Virus record (IMG/VR): IMGVR_UViG_3300025154_001007 | Coordinates: 1-56,027 of that record | DNA from: a virus | Reading direction: 5' to 3' (one strand) | DNA: 56,027 nucleotides | Shown: one piece after another, positions 1 through 7,121 of the stretch | Layout: every line of letters starts with the position of its first letter | How positions within the stretch are numbered: position 1 is the stretch's first letter | The notes under the pieces: generated by a model | Seen by the model: only the letters and a program-made list of their open reading frames with translations | Databases searched by the model: none | What the model was told of the DNA's origin: nothing | Program-made: the position numbers and the translations under genes

Positions 1-12
1 GACCTAAACCCC
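1..12. other. 12-base inverted fold-back at the contig end
   Basis: Bases 1-12 are the exact reverse complement of 154-165. Bases 1-8 do not match the corresponding bases before the right-hand repeat (55894-55901), which do keep the reading frame open. A short inverted copy joined through a CCCC microhomology looks like a chimeric read or an assembly-end error. It creates the false stop codon at 4-6. Confidence 0.75.
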
Positions 13-453
13 TGCAGCCGCTCCGAGCGCCGCGCCTGCACCTTCAAGTACCGGCCTGTAAAGCGGCGAAGTTGCCCGGAGTCCTTTTTTTGTGGCGTCT
101 TCGAGCTGCGCTGTATCTTCAAGTCCTATTCCGGCGTAGTTTTCGAGGTCTGCGGGGTTTAGGTCGGGTTCTGGCTTTTGCGGCATCTGCGGCGCTGGCT
201 GATCTTGCATGCCCTGGGGTTGCGCTGATTGCGGCATTTCGGGCTGTGGGGTAGGCGTAGGCGCTTGAGGCTCAACGTCAGGCTGCGCACTCCCATATTT
301 CTTCCTGATTCCAGCAACAGCCGTAGCTCTTTCGGTTTCAGGTAGAGCCGCAAAATCAGGATCGATTTTCATCAATACCTTGGTCATTTCAGCTTCAGGC
401 AGGGCGTGAAATTCAGGGTCTTTGACAACTTCAAAAACTGATGGGTAAGCCAT
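4..453 (-). CDS. N-terminal part of origin-spanning ejection-type virion protein
   Basis: The frame starts with ATG at 453 (MAYPSVF). It appears to stop at codon 150 only because the first eight bases of the window are aberrant. Replacing them with the sequence at 55894-55901 keeps the frame open into the 53428 gene, giving about 972 residues (445 + 2474 nt = 973 codons with stop). The N terminus is a short helical region followed by a Pro/Gln-rich linker (about residues 55-95). A Gly/Ala zipper-like segment then crosses the cut, a composition often seen in membrane-penetrating ejection proteins. It lies 4 bp downstream of the 458-1717 gene at the end of the late operon. The ejection role is inferred from position and composition. 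Confidence 0.85.
   Translation of the reverse strand: MAYPSVFEVVKDPEFHALPEAEMTKVLMKIDPDFAALPETERATAVAGIRKKYGSAQPDVEPQAPTPTPQPEMPQSAQPQGMQDQPAPQMPQKPEPDLNPADLENYAGIGLEDTAQLEDATKKGLRATSPLYRPVLEGAGAALGAAAGV
9..134. repeat. Left copy of 126-bp exact end repeat
   Basis: These 126 bases are identical to 55902-56027 in direct orientation. The repeat lies inside one continuous reading frame once the ends are joined, so it is best read as the overlap of a circular assembly. It is not evidence of a physical terminal repeat. Confidence 0.93.
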
Positions 454-457
454 TTAC

Positions 458-1717
458 TTAGTCCTCGAATTTTTGGAGGTAGCTGCTGGCGTCCGTTTTT
501 GGGATTGCTTGTGGGTTGTCTTGACCGGCTTCGCGCATACGCTTGCGGGTGTCTTCGAGTTGATCCTTGACGCTTTTGAGCCGCATATTACCTGCGTTCT
601 TTGTTTCCTCAAGGAGTTTAAGCATGTCTCCAAGGCTTAGATTCTTGTCGTGAATTTTGGCCCATCGCTCTTGAGCACCAACCGACAATTCGGCCACAGA
701 TCCGGTTGAGCCTGTTGCAAGCTTGCCGATTTCAGATTCGATTTCAGCCAAGTACATATCATATTTGGCTTGCTCTGCGCTTCCGGCGAGTCTACCGCGC
801 ACCATGCGAAGCGGCACGTTAAGAAGTCTCGTATCAAAGGCACTGAGTTCCTTGGATAACTCTTTGACCTTATCGACCTGCTGCGAAAGGTTGTTGACAA
901 AGCTACCCATAGAGCCGAGTTGTTTTTCTTGTTGGGCGATAGAGCCCTTGAGCCCTGCCATGGTCGCTTGGCCTTCAAGAACGGTCGCCGCGCCTTTTGC
1001 GCCGCCCAATTCCGCGGACTTTTTCAATATCTTCATTCTGAGAGGGCTTTTACCCATGCCGAGGGCTGGCATAACGCCCTTCAGGTTGTACATGTTGGCG
1101 TGGTAGGTTATTTCTTCGTCGGTCATTTCGTCTGCCGGGTCGCCTTCGCCAAATACCGATGGACGGGCGCCCTTGGGTTCTTCTGCTGTGGTTCCGTCTG
1201 AGTAATAAATTCTGACTTTATCGCCAAGATCGATTTGACTCTCCACTCTCTTACCGCGCTTTTCGGGACCACTCGCAATGAGTGTACCTGATGCGTCGAA
1301 GCGCTTTTGCCCCTCTCCGAGCGTAAAGCCTTCGCCCGCTACTTGCTGCCGCAATGAATTAAGCATTGCCTTACCCTGCGCCATGGCCTGTGGGTCGAAT
1401 CTTTCGGGGGTGCGCTGCACAATGGTCTGAAAAAACTTTCCCTGTCCCATCGGCGTCTGCGCGATATGCCCAAGGAAAGACCGATAGGCTTGATGGCTTT
1501 GCTCATCATTTACCGAGTCCAGCGCCCTCTCGATGGTTTCGGCCTGGATTCCGAGAAGTTTCATCTCGCTTGCTTGGCCTTCTCGGGCATCGTTTCTTTC
1601 GTAAAGCGCGTTCTGCCGGTCCATCTGCTGTTGGCGTTGCCTAAAGTCTGCCGCGTTAGATAATGCCTGCTGACCCTGATAAAAGCCGCCCCAAGGATTA
1701 ACAAAGCCATCTGTCAT
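458..1717 (-). CDS. Putative internal virion / DNA ejection protein
   Basis: A 419-residue protein starting at ATG 1717 (MTDGFVNPWGG). It is Gln-rich and largely helical, with coiled-coil-like stretches at about residues 18-60 and 260-300 and at the C-terminal end. It has no signal peptide or catalytic motif. It follows the radical SAM gene by 4 bp and precedes the 972-residue protein by 4 bp, in the position where P22-like phages carry gp7/gp20/gp16 ejection proteins. No family was recognised with certainty, so the function rests on location and architecture. Confidence 0.7.
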   Translation of the reverse strand: MTDGFVNPWGGFYQGQQALSNAADFRQRQQQMDRQNALYERNDAREGQASEMKLLGIQAETIERALDSVNDEQSHQAYRSFLGHIAQTPMGQGKFFQTIVQRTPERFDPQAMAQGKAMLNSLRQQVAGEGFTLGEGQKRFDASGTLIASGPEKRGKRVESQIDLGDKVRIYYSDGTTAEEPKGARPSVFGEGDPADEMTDEEITYHANMYNLKGVMPALGMGKSPLRMKILKKSAELGGAKGAATVLEGQATMAGLKGSIAQQEKQLGSMGSFVNNLSQQVDKVKELSKELSAFDTRLLNVPLRMVRGRLAGSAEQAKYDMYLAEIESEIGKLATGSTGSVAELSVGAQERWAKIHDKNLSLGDMLKLLEETKNAGNMRLKSVKDQLEDTRKRMREAGQDNPQAIPKTDASSYLQKFED

Positions 1718-1721
1718 GGTC

Positions 1722-2714
1722 TTACCCTTTCAGTTTTTCGCCGTCGATCCAGCCCTTCATAATGCCCTCATTTATAATATTGGCCGTAACGATATTTTCT
1801 ACCGCTCCGGTTTTGGCCTTGTAGAAGGGCGGGCAAGCAATATCGAATAAGTCTACGTTGTAAACATCGTACCAACTGACCAGCATGTAATAGATTCCAC
1901 CGAGTTGCATGTTGAAAAAGCTCGTCTTATTGGGCCGCCACCAGATAGGCTTTGCACCGTGCTTTTCGAGGCGCTTGACCATATCGGATGTGAATATCTT
2001 TGACTTGGCTTTGTTCTCTGCCCATAGGTTAGTGGCGGCCTTGATCCTTACTGACTCGATGGCGTCTTTGTTGGCTTCACAATAGGCAAGGATGCCATCA
2101 ATTTGTGAAAGGTCGTCTATCACAAAGAGCAGGGATTCGAGTTTGATTCCGTTTTGTTTGAAGGCTTCGACTACATTATAGTCTGCTCCGTTCGATTCTG
2201 GGTGCATTGAAAGGTTGATGGAAATCGTTCTGTGATCGTTTCCAAGAAGCGGTATCAAATCTTCGAGGTGATCGACAAGCTTTGTTCCGTTGGTCAAAAG
2301 CTCAACCGGAGCAATCGCTTTGACAGCCTTGACGATTTCAACAAGATCGCTCCGAAGTGTAGGCTCTCCTCCGGTCAAGATGATCGGTCCCATTGGCGCA
2401 TGAACAGTTGCTTCTGAAATGATTGACTCAAGCGTTCGATCTTTGCTTTGCTGGTCAACACCGTAATAGCAGTAGGCGCATTTCAGGTTGCATCTTTTTG
2501 TTACGTCCAGAAAATACCCTGGATAGAAGAAGGGCGCTCTGGCATTGAGGCATTGGAGATAAAACCCGACATCGCTTTCAACCGATTCGGCAAAGTGGCC
2601 GTGTATGTCGCATCTCTTTTCCATAACCACAACGCCGTTTAGAATCCCCACCTCTGCCGGTATTCTCTTGTAACAAGTCGGACAAAACGAGACTGTTTTC
2701 CTAATTACTTGCAT
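1722..2714 (-). CDS. Radical SAM enzyme with N-terminal CxxC/CxxH zinc site
   Basis: A 330-residue radical SAM protein. The [4Fe-4S]-binding CxxxCxxC motif is at residues 75-82 (C75, C79, C82), followed by the GGEPT SAM-binding motif at 115-119. A CxxC (C11, C14) plus CxxH (C35, H38) pair at the N terminus resembles the metal site in front of the radical SAM core of MoaA/Tes-like proteins. The barrel appears short and no SPASM cysteine cluster is obvious at the C terminus. Its start overlaps the GNAT gene by 10 nt, which in turn overlaps the ejection-protein gene, so all three are translationally linked. The substrate is unknown; the setting suggests a virion protein or a host surface molecule, which is inference. 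Confidence 0.9.
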   Translation of the reverse strand: MQVIRKTVSFCPTCYKRIPAEVGILNGVVVMEKRCDIHGHFAESVESDVGFYLQCLNARAPFFYPGYFLDVTKRCNLKCAYCYYGVDQQSKDRTLESIISEATVHAPMGPIILTGGEPTLRSDLVEIVKAVKAIAPVELLTNGTKLVDHLEDLIPLLGNDHRTISINLSMHPESNGADYNVVEAFKQNGIKLESLLFVIDDLSQIDGILAYCEANKDAIESVRIKAATNLWAENKAKSKIFTSDMVKRLEKHGAKPIWWRPNKTSFFNMQLGGIYYMLVSWYDVYNVDLFDIACPPFYKAKTGAVENIVTANIINEGIMKGWIDGEKLKG

Positions 2715-3184
2715 GTCCCCCCCTTAATGAAAAACTGCTCAAAATGTTCAAACCCTCGCTTCTTATACAACCTGTCAACCCCTTCCTTGATAGGCGTATT
2801 GATTGATATCATTACTACCTTATTTGCACCTTTTTTAAAAGACTCCTTTTCGAATTTATCTATCAGCCTGATACTGTTCATCCCCCTGTATTCTTCGTCC
2901 ACCCAATAGAAAAGTTCAATCATCAGCTTGATGCTGCGGTTATATCCCCAAGTACTGAGTCTTCCAGCAATCCCGCCCCGGACTTTGCCGCAAGGATCGT
3001 CTTTCAGCAAAATGACCAGCCCGGCTTCGTCCAGAATATAACCGGACAAAACCATATCCTTGAAGTCTTCACGGTTTAAGGGCATGCCTTGAGATTCATA
3101 GTCGGCATAGCTGAAAAACCTTTCGGCGCAATCCGCTATGCCTTCTATGTCAAATCTTGTGGCCGGAACGATTATCATCCCCAT
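2705..3184 (-). CDS. GNAT-family N-acetyltransferase
   Basis: A 159-residue protein with GNAT layout: an N-terminal strand and helix, then a motif A region around residues 95-120 (VDEEYRGMNS, with only a degenerate pyrophosphate loop), and a C-terminal LYKKRGFEHFEQ segment typical of motif B. GNATs of this kind occur among virion genes of many tailed phages, mostly with unknown targets. ATG 3184 lies inside the end of the upstream ejection gene, and the gene's own end overlaps the radical SAM start. The two enzymes therefore look co-translated. Acceptor unknown. Confidence 0.82.
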   Translation of the reverse strand: MGMIIVPATRFDIEGIADCAERFFSYADYESQGMPLNREDFKDMVLSGYILDEAGLVILLKDDPCGKVRGGIAGRLSTWGYNRSIKLMIELFYWVDEEYRGMNSIRLIDKFEKESFKKGANKVVMISINTPIKEGVDRLYKKRGFEHFEQFFIKGGTCK

Positions 3185-4773
3185 GCCCCCGGTGTGTAGC
3201 TGCTTGACATGCCCTGGCCCATGCCGCCCATAAAACTTCCACCGCCGTACCCGGTTGATCCACCGTAGAACCCACCAGAACCGCCACCGTAATATGATTG
3301 TTGCTGTGGGGCAAATTGCATGTAATTAGCCGCCATATTTCCGCTGACCCCGCCGAGCCCTGACCACATCGCGGCATTTGCTTGTCCGGCCTGCATCGCA
3401 GCATTGGCCTGTGCGTTTCCGGCATAAAGGGCATTTTGGCCCATTTGCTGCCCGGTTGCCATTGAGTTCTGGCCAGCCGAACCAGCGGCCCCTGTCCCGA
3501 TCTTTGAAAGGTCAAGATTCTGATTATAAACTTGACCGTACAAGGCATTTCCCAATCCGTAAGCTGCTCCCAGGCGGCTAAGTGCCGTGTCCTGATTCCC
3601 CTGTAACCCGCTATAAAGCGAGTTCTGCTGATTCAAAAGACGATTGTAGAGCGTATCGCCTCTTTGGGCCTGCATCTGGTATTCACTCATGGCCTTTTGG
3701 GTCATGTAGTCGCGCTCGGCCACCTGGCGGGCATACTGCTTATCGATGTCTTCGGCCGCAACACCCATAGCCGTATCTGAAAGGGTGTTGACTCCTGCGC
3801 GACTGTCGAGCAACCCCTGTTTGGCCAAAGATGCTCTTGCGGCGTCCTGGGCCTGCTTCAGTTTGTATTGATAGATCGGATCGGACTCGTTCCAGTTGAA
3901 ATCAACTCTACCTTCAAGCGTCGGCGTCAGCGGCGATAACACGCCACCTTGGGTCAGGCTTGCGTTTTGCGTGGGCGTGTAATTGGCGCCACTCATGGAG
4001 TTAACATTCAAGGCATTCGGGCTCGCGCTGGCCGTTAGCACGTTTTGCATCGTCGTGTTGTTTGCGGTTCTCGTGTCTGCCGATAGCTTTTCCTTAACTG
4101 CTGTATCCCATTCGAGCCGATTTGCTGCTTGCTCGTCGGTTGTTTTCTGCTGAGTAGTTGCTTGAGTAGGGTTTCCCTGCAAGTACTGCAATATGGCGTT
4201 GTTGATATTGGCCTGGTTTCCGCTGGTGTTGCTTCCGGCATCGCTTGTAAATGCATTCTGCTGCATCTGGATCTGTGATTGAAGGTTCGCAAGTGACGTA
4301 TTGGTAGGCGCTGGAGAGGATGCCTGTTTGTAAAATTGGTTTTGAGTCGTTGCGCGTGGAGTTGTTGCCTGCGCCTGATAGTAGCTCGGAACTTGGTAGG
4401 TGCCTTTATTGACAGAGTAGAGCGCGTTAGAATCTCCCGGCGTGTAATCTCCACCGATCTGACCAGTTACAGGGTCAACCGTAAAAGCCCGGGGGTCGTA
4501 CTGCGCCACTCCAAGACCCTGCATATAGTTGTTATATGCTGGAATTACGGTTTCCTGAAGGTACTTTGGCATTTGCGTTTGAAGGCTCGAAATGCCCTGA
4601 TACCCTGCGTCAAGATAGGGTGCCCAATCTTTTTGAGACTGTTCCCACATCTTCAACATAGCATCGGTTGAAATTTGCGCGGCCTGCACTTGGGCATTGG
4701 CCCCTGTTTTTGCGGCATCTTTTTGCGCATCGCTTCCAACTATCGCCCCAACAACACCGGATACAGCACTCAT
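3175..4773 (-). CDS. Putative ejection / internal virion protein, Gln/Ala/Gly-rich
   Basis: A 532-residue protein (MSAVSGVVGAIVGSDAQK). It begins with an Ala/Gly-rich amphipathic stretch, continues as long Gln/Asn/Ala-rich helices (about residues 180-470) and ends in a Gly/Tyr/Ser-rich low-complexity tail (about 490-532). This composition and its place just after the gp10-like gene match P22-type DNA transfer proteins, which are carried in the capsid and expelled into the cell envelope. The start is ATG 4773, 9 nt after the small 4782-4976 gene. No enzymatic motif is visible. Confidence 0.72.
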   Translation of the reverse strand: MSAVSGVVGAIVGSDAQKDAAKTGANAQVQAAQISTDAMLKMWEQSQKDWAPYLDAGYQGISSLQTQMPKYLQETVIPAYNNYMQGLGVAQYDPRAFTVDPVTGQIGGDYTPGDSNALYSVNKGTYQVPSYYQAQATTPRATTQNQFYKQASSPAPTNTSLANLQSQIQMQQNAFTSDAGSNTSGNQANINNAILQYLQGNPTQATTQQKTTDEQAANRLEWDTAVKEKLSADTRTANNTTMQNVLTASASPNALNVNSMSGANYTPTQNASLTQGGVLSPLTPTLEGRVDFNWNESDPIYQYKLKQAQDAARASLAKQGLLDSRAGVNTLSDTAMGVAAEDIDKQYARQVAERDYMTQKAMSEYQMQAQRGDTLYNRLLNQQNSLYSGLQGNQDTALSRLGAAYGLGNALYGQVYNQNLDLSKIGTGAAGSAGQNSMATGQQMGQNALYAGNAQANAAMQAGQANAAMWSGLGGVSGNMAANYMQFAPQQQSYYGGGSGGFYGGSTGYGGGSFMGGMGQGMSSSYTPGAWG

Positions 4774-4781
4774 GATTTACC

Positions 4782-4976
4782 TCACTTAGTCGTCAAGCCC
4801 CTGATTATGGCCAATAAAGCGTTGTAATCAGCAACAATTCCTGCGACATCAACGGCTGTGCTGTCAGCCGGGCAGTTACCTATGAGCTTGTTCCATAGGG
4901 CGGCGTTTTGCTTTGAGTATTCCCTGCGGCCTTGTTCTGTGTCGGCGTTGGGAGATAGTACCTTTTTCTCTGCCAT
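4782..4976 (-). CDS. Small unknown protein in the virion operon
   Basis: A 64-residue polar protein starting MAEKKVLSPN. Its ATG overlaps the stop codon of the gp10-like gene (TAATG), so translation is probably coupled. It contains a predicted C-terminal helix (about residues 40-60). It has no cysteines, signal or known motif. Constant spacing in the operon suggests a small structural or assembly factor, but this is not shown by the sequence. Confidence 0.7.
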   Translation of the reverse strand: MAEKKVLSPNADTEQGRREYSKQNAALWNKLIGNCPADSTAVDVAGIVADYNALLAIIRGLTTK

Positions 4977-6397
4977 TATGCGCCCCTCATGTCTTCTTGG
5001 ATGCTGACTAGGATTATGGGCGAATCATCGGTTATGGCCCATTCGTATTGACGGGTGTAGTATTGACCGCAAGGCCCGATCCTCTTTCGGTAGTCGGTTG
5101 AGCCGGTCGCTCCGAGCGTAATGGTTCTTTCGGTCTTCCAGCTTGTTCCTGGGTTGTCTCGCCACTTGAAGGTCAATGTGGCTATATCCGCAGATAGTTG
5201 GTTAGAGTCGCGTTTACAGTAGAACATATACCGAAGGGCGGTCTTTCGGATGTCCGGGGCTCCGTGGTGAACCATTGGGGTTCTGCCCATACTGCGCATG
5301 ATCTGGCCGTCATCCTGGTAGGTCGATGAGTCGAGCTTAAAGACCTTGCCAGAGGACCGATCCCCAGCGAGCGATAGGTTCCATTTGGTAGCTATGCAAA
5401 AATGCTGCCCCTTGAATCGGTTATATAGGGCTGTCACGGTATTCCATGAGCCGAGTTCAAACCAATAGGCCCCATTCAAATCAAGGCATAAGGTTTTGTC
5501 TTCGGTTGGGAAGCTCAAAATGTACTGAGGTCTGCCGTCAAAGTATGCGATCCCTCCGATGGCGTCGGATACCGAAGAAAAGCCTTGAATGTATTTGTTC
5601 GCTGTTAAGGCGATGGGCTCCACGCTTCGCCCGCCGCTGGACATTGCAACAATCTGGCGCTGATGGTCGAGCCATAACCATACCCCTCGGCCACTGAAAA
5701 ACACGGCTGAATGGGGCGCTGAGATCCCGCTTTCAACGGTGTATTGAGACTCTTTGACGAACGGGGTTACTCCGTCGTTTCTGTGGCCTTCTGTCGAGAC
5801 TTTACCGAAAAGCTCTATTTTATCCTGGGCAACCCCAAGGGCCGACAGCAGGTCGGGATAGGTCGAGGCCGATGCCCAATTCGATTGCCAATCTTCCGGG
5901 GCGTCCACTTGTGCCCACCAATATCTTTCTGATCCGGATTCAAGGGCCAAGAGATATTTATCGAGAACGGCGACATGGGAAACCGTCGTAGGGGCGTCGG
6001 CGTCCGCGATATATTCGGTGGTTCCAGAGGATTTAATTTCAACTATCCGGCCACCATTTGCGGCGTAAAGCGAGGTTCCGAAGTCGGCAAAATAGACTTT
6101 TTCGCCAACTTCGAAAGTATCCCCGGTAACATCTGAGAAAGTGCCGTTCTGGTCAGTGATTTTGTAGCAATTTCCGTTGCTGATTGCGATTACACACTCT
6201 TGCCGGTCCCACCAATAAAGGCCGTCGATTCCAGCGCCGGAGAGGGTATCGACCCACGCCAAAAGACCGGGCCGACGAACCACGTTGCCGTTAGAGTCAA
6301 GAAAGGCATCGACCAGGGCCGCTCCGTGAGTGGTCAGGCCGATTTCATCTATGTCTTTGTTTGCGCCTATATTTATTGGGAGTGCCTTGATTGTCAT
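4976..6397 (-). CDS. Packaged-DNA stabilization / tail hub protein, P22 gp10-like
   Basis: A 473-residue protein resembling the P22 gp10 family that closes the portal vertex and anchors tail components. Visible hallmarks are the N-terminal segment ending in RRPGLLAW, repeated beta strands typical of a propeller-like fold (about residues 40-330), and an aromatic-rich C-terminal jelly-roll-like part. Length is close to P22 gp10 (about 470). It lies between the tail-fibre and ejection genes, the gp10 position. The start is ATG 6397. It is divergent from the rightward gene at 6464 with only 66 bp between them, so an upstream promoter for its leftward transcription would have to lie beyond that inserted gene. 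Confidence 0.85.
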   Translation of the reverse strand: MTIKALPINIGANKDIDEIGLTTHGAALVDAFLDSNGNVVRRPGLLAWVDTLSGAGIDGLYWWDRQECVIAISNGNCYKITDQNGTFSDVTGDTFEVGEKVYFADFGTSLYAANGGRIVEIKSSGTTEYIADADAPTTVSHVAVLDKYLLALESGSERYWWAQVDAPEDWQSNWASASTYPDLLSALGVAQDKIELFGKVSTEGHRNDGVTPFVKESQYTVESGISAPHSAVFFSGRGVWLWLDHQRQIVAMSSGGRSVEPIALTANKYIQGFSSVSDAIGGIAYFDGRPQYILSFPTEDKTLCLDLNGAYWFELGSWNTVTALYNRFKGQHFCIATKWNLSLAGDRSSGKVFKLDSSTYQDDGQIMRSMGRTPMVHHGAPDIRKTALRYMFYCKRDSNQLSADIATLTFKWRDNPGTSWKTERTITLGATGSTDYRKRIGPCGQYYTRQYEWAITDDSPIILVSIQEDMRGA

Positions 6398-6406
6398 TTT
6401 TTTACC

Positions 6407-6442
6407 TTGACACGTATGCCTGATGTATGCCTATCATATGCC
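6407..6442 (+). promoter_or_regulatory. Promoter with three TATGCC repeats at 11-bp spacing
   Basis: A TTGACA box lies at 6407-6412. TATCAT at 6432-6437 is a possible -10 box, although the 19-bp gap is long. TATGCC occurs at 6415, 6426 and 6437, exactly 11 bp apart, so all three face the same side of the helix. The next gene starts with a ribbon-helix-helix domain, a class that binds tandem direct repeats and represses its own promoter, so autoregulation is likely. Confidence 0.65.
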
Positions 6443-6463
6443 CAACCAACACAGGAGGTCCGT

Positions 6464-7084
6464 ATGAAACGAATCAGTGTTTTTTTGCCGGAACCGTTTA
6501 TCGTTGCCCTGGAAAAGCTTGCCGCAAAGAAGGGATCGAACGTGTCTCAGTTGATCCGTGACGCTATTCATGCGTTTTTGAAGGCTGCCGGGGCGCTGTA
6601 TGTTCTGCTTGTGATCGGGTGCGCACAGAGTCCATCCGAAAGCGAAGAGTATTCTGAAAGAATCCGCGAATGGCAGACAAGGGAACAGGCGAGCCCGGAG
6701 ATTGTTACGCAGTGTCCCGAAGCTATAGATATCGTCGCAGATATCGGTAGCGTGCTCAACGAAGCTGCCTTTGGCTTTAGATACCGCACAGAAAAAGGGA
6801 ATTACTGGAAGACATCTTTTGAGGCGATAAGAGATGGTTTTGGCGACTGCGAAGACTCCGCCGCCATAGCATATAGAGTTATAAGCGATTCTTGCCTTGT
6901 AGCGAGATATGGGCTTGATGTCAGAATGAGGGCGGTCGATATTGAAGACTCTGACGATAACCACGTTATAGCCATAGCTTATACAGATTCCGGCGAGTTT
7001 GTAGAAATAAGTAATTTGTTTGCAAAAATCGGAGAAAGCGATAGACGCGTTATCGCAGAATTTACTGAATCTGAAATTTATTAG
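6464..7084 (+). CDS. RHH domain plus lipoprotein signal plus transglutaminase-like domain
   Basis: A 206-residue frame starting at ATG 6464 behind AGGAGG (6453-6458). Residues 1-42 form a CopG/Arc-like ribbon-helix-helix (MKRISVFLPE). Directly after comes a hydrophobic run ending in VIGC (C53), a lipobox. Residues 75-206 carry Cys-His-Asn/Asp spacing of a transglutaminase-like cysteine peptidase (GDCED, C129; H167; EISN about 184). A DNA-binding domain and an export signal on one chain conflict in location. TTG codon 39 (6578) would instead start a textbook lipoprotein (MKAAGALYVLL after initiation), so the frame may encode two products. It lies alone on the plus strand between leftward tail genes, like a moron. 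Whether this is one fused protein or two is unresolved. Confidence 0.75.
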   Translation: MKRISVFLPEPFIVALEKLAAKKGSNVSQLIRDAIHAFLKAAGALYVLLVIGCAQSPSESEEYSERIREWQTREQASPEIVTQCPEAIDIVADIGSVLNEAAFGFRYRTEKGNYWKTSFEAIRDGFGDCEDSAAIAYRVISDSCLVARYGLDVRMRAVDIEDSDDNHVIAIAYTDSGEFVEISNLFAKIGESDRRVIAEFTESEIY

Positions 7085-7121
7085 AACCATACCGCTATTC
7101 TATTGCTCTGCGTTTTGAGTT

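Noticed and set aside
9-134. Physical direct terminal repeat of the virion DNA
   Set aside because: The reading frame is continuous through the junction and the copies are exact at a typical assembly-overlap length; nothing shows true ends.
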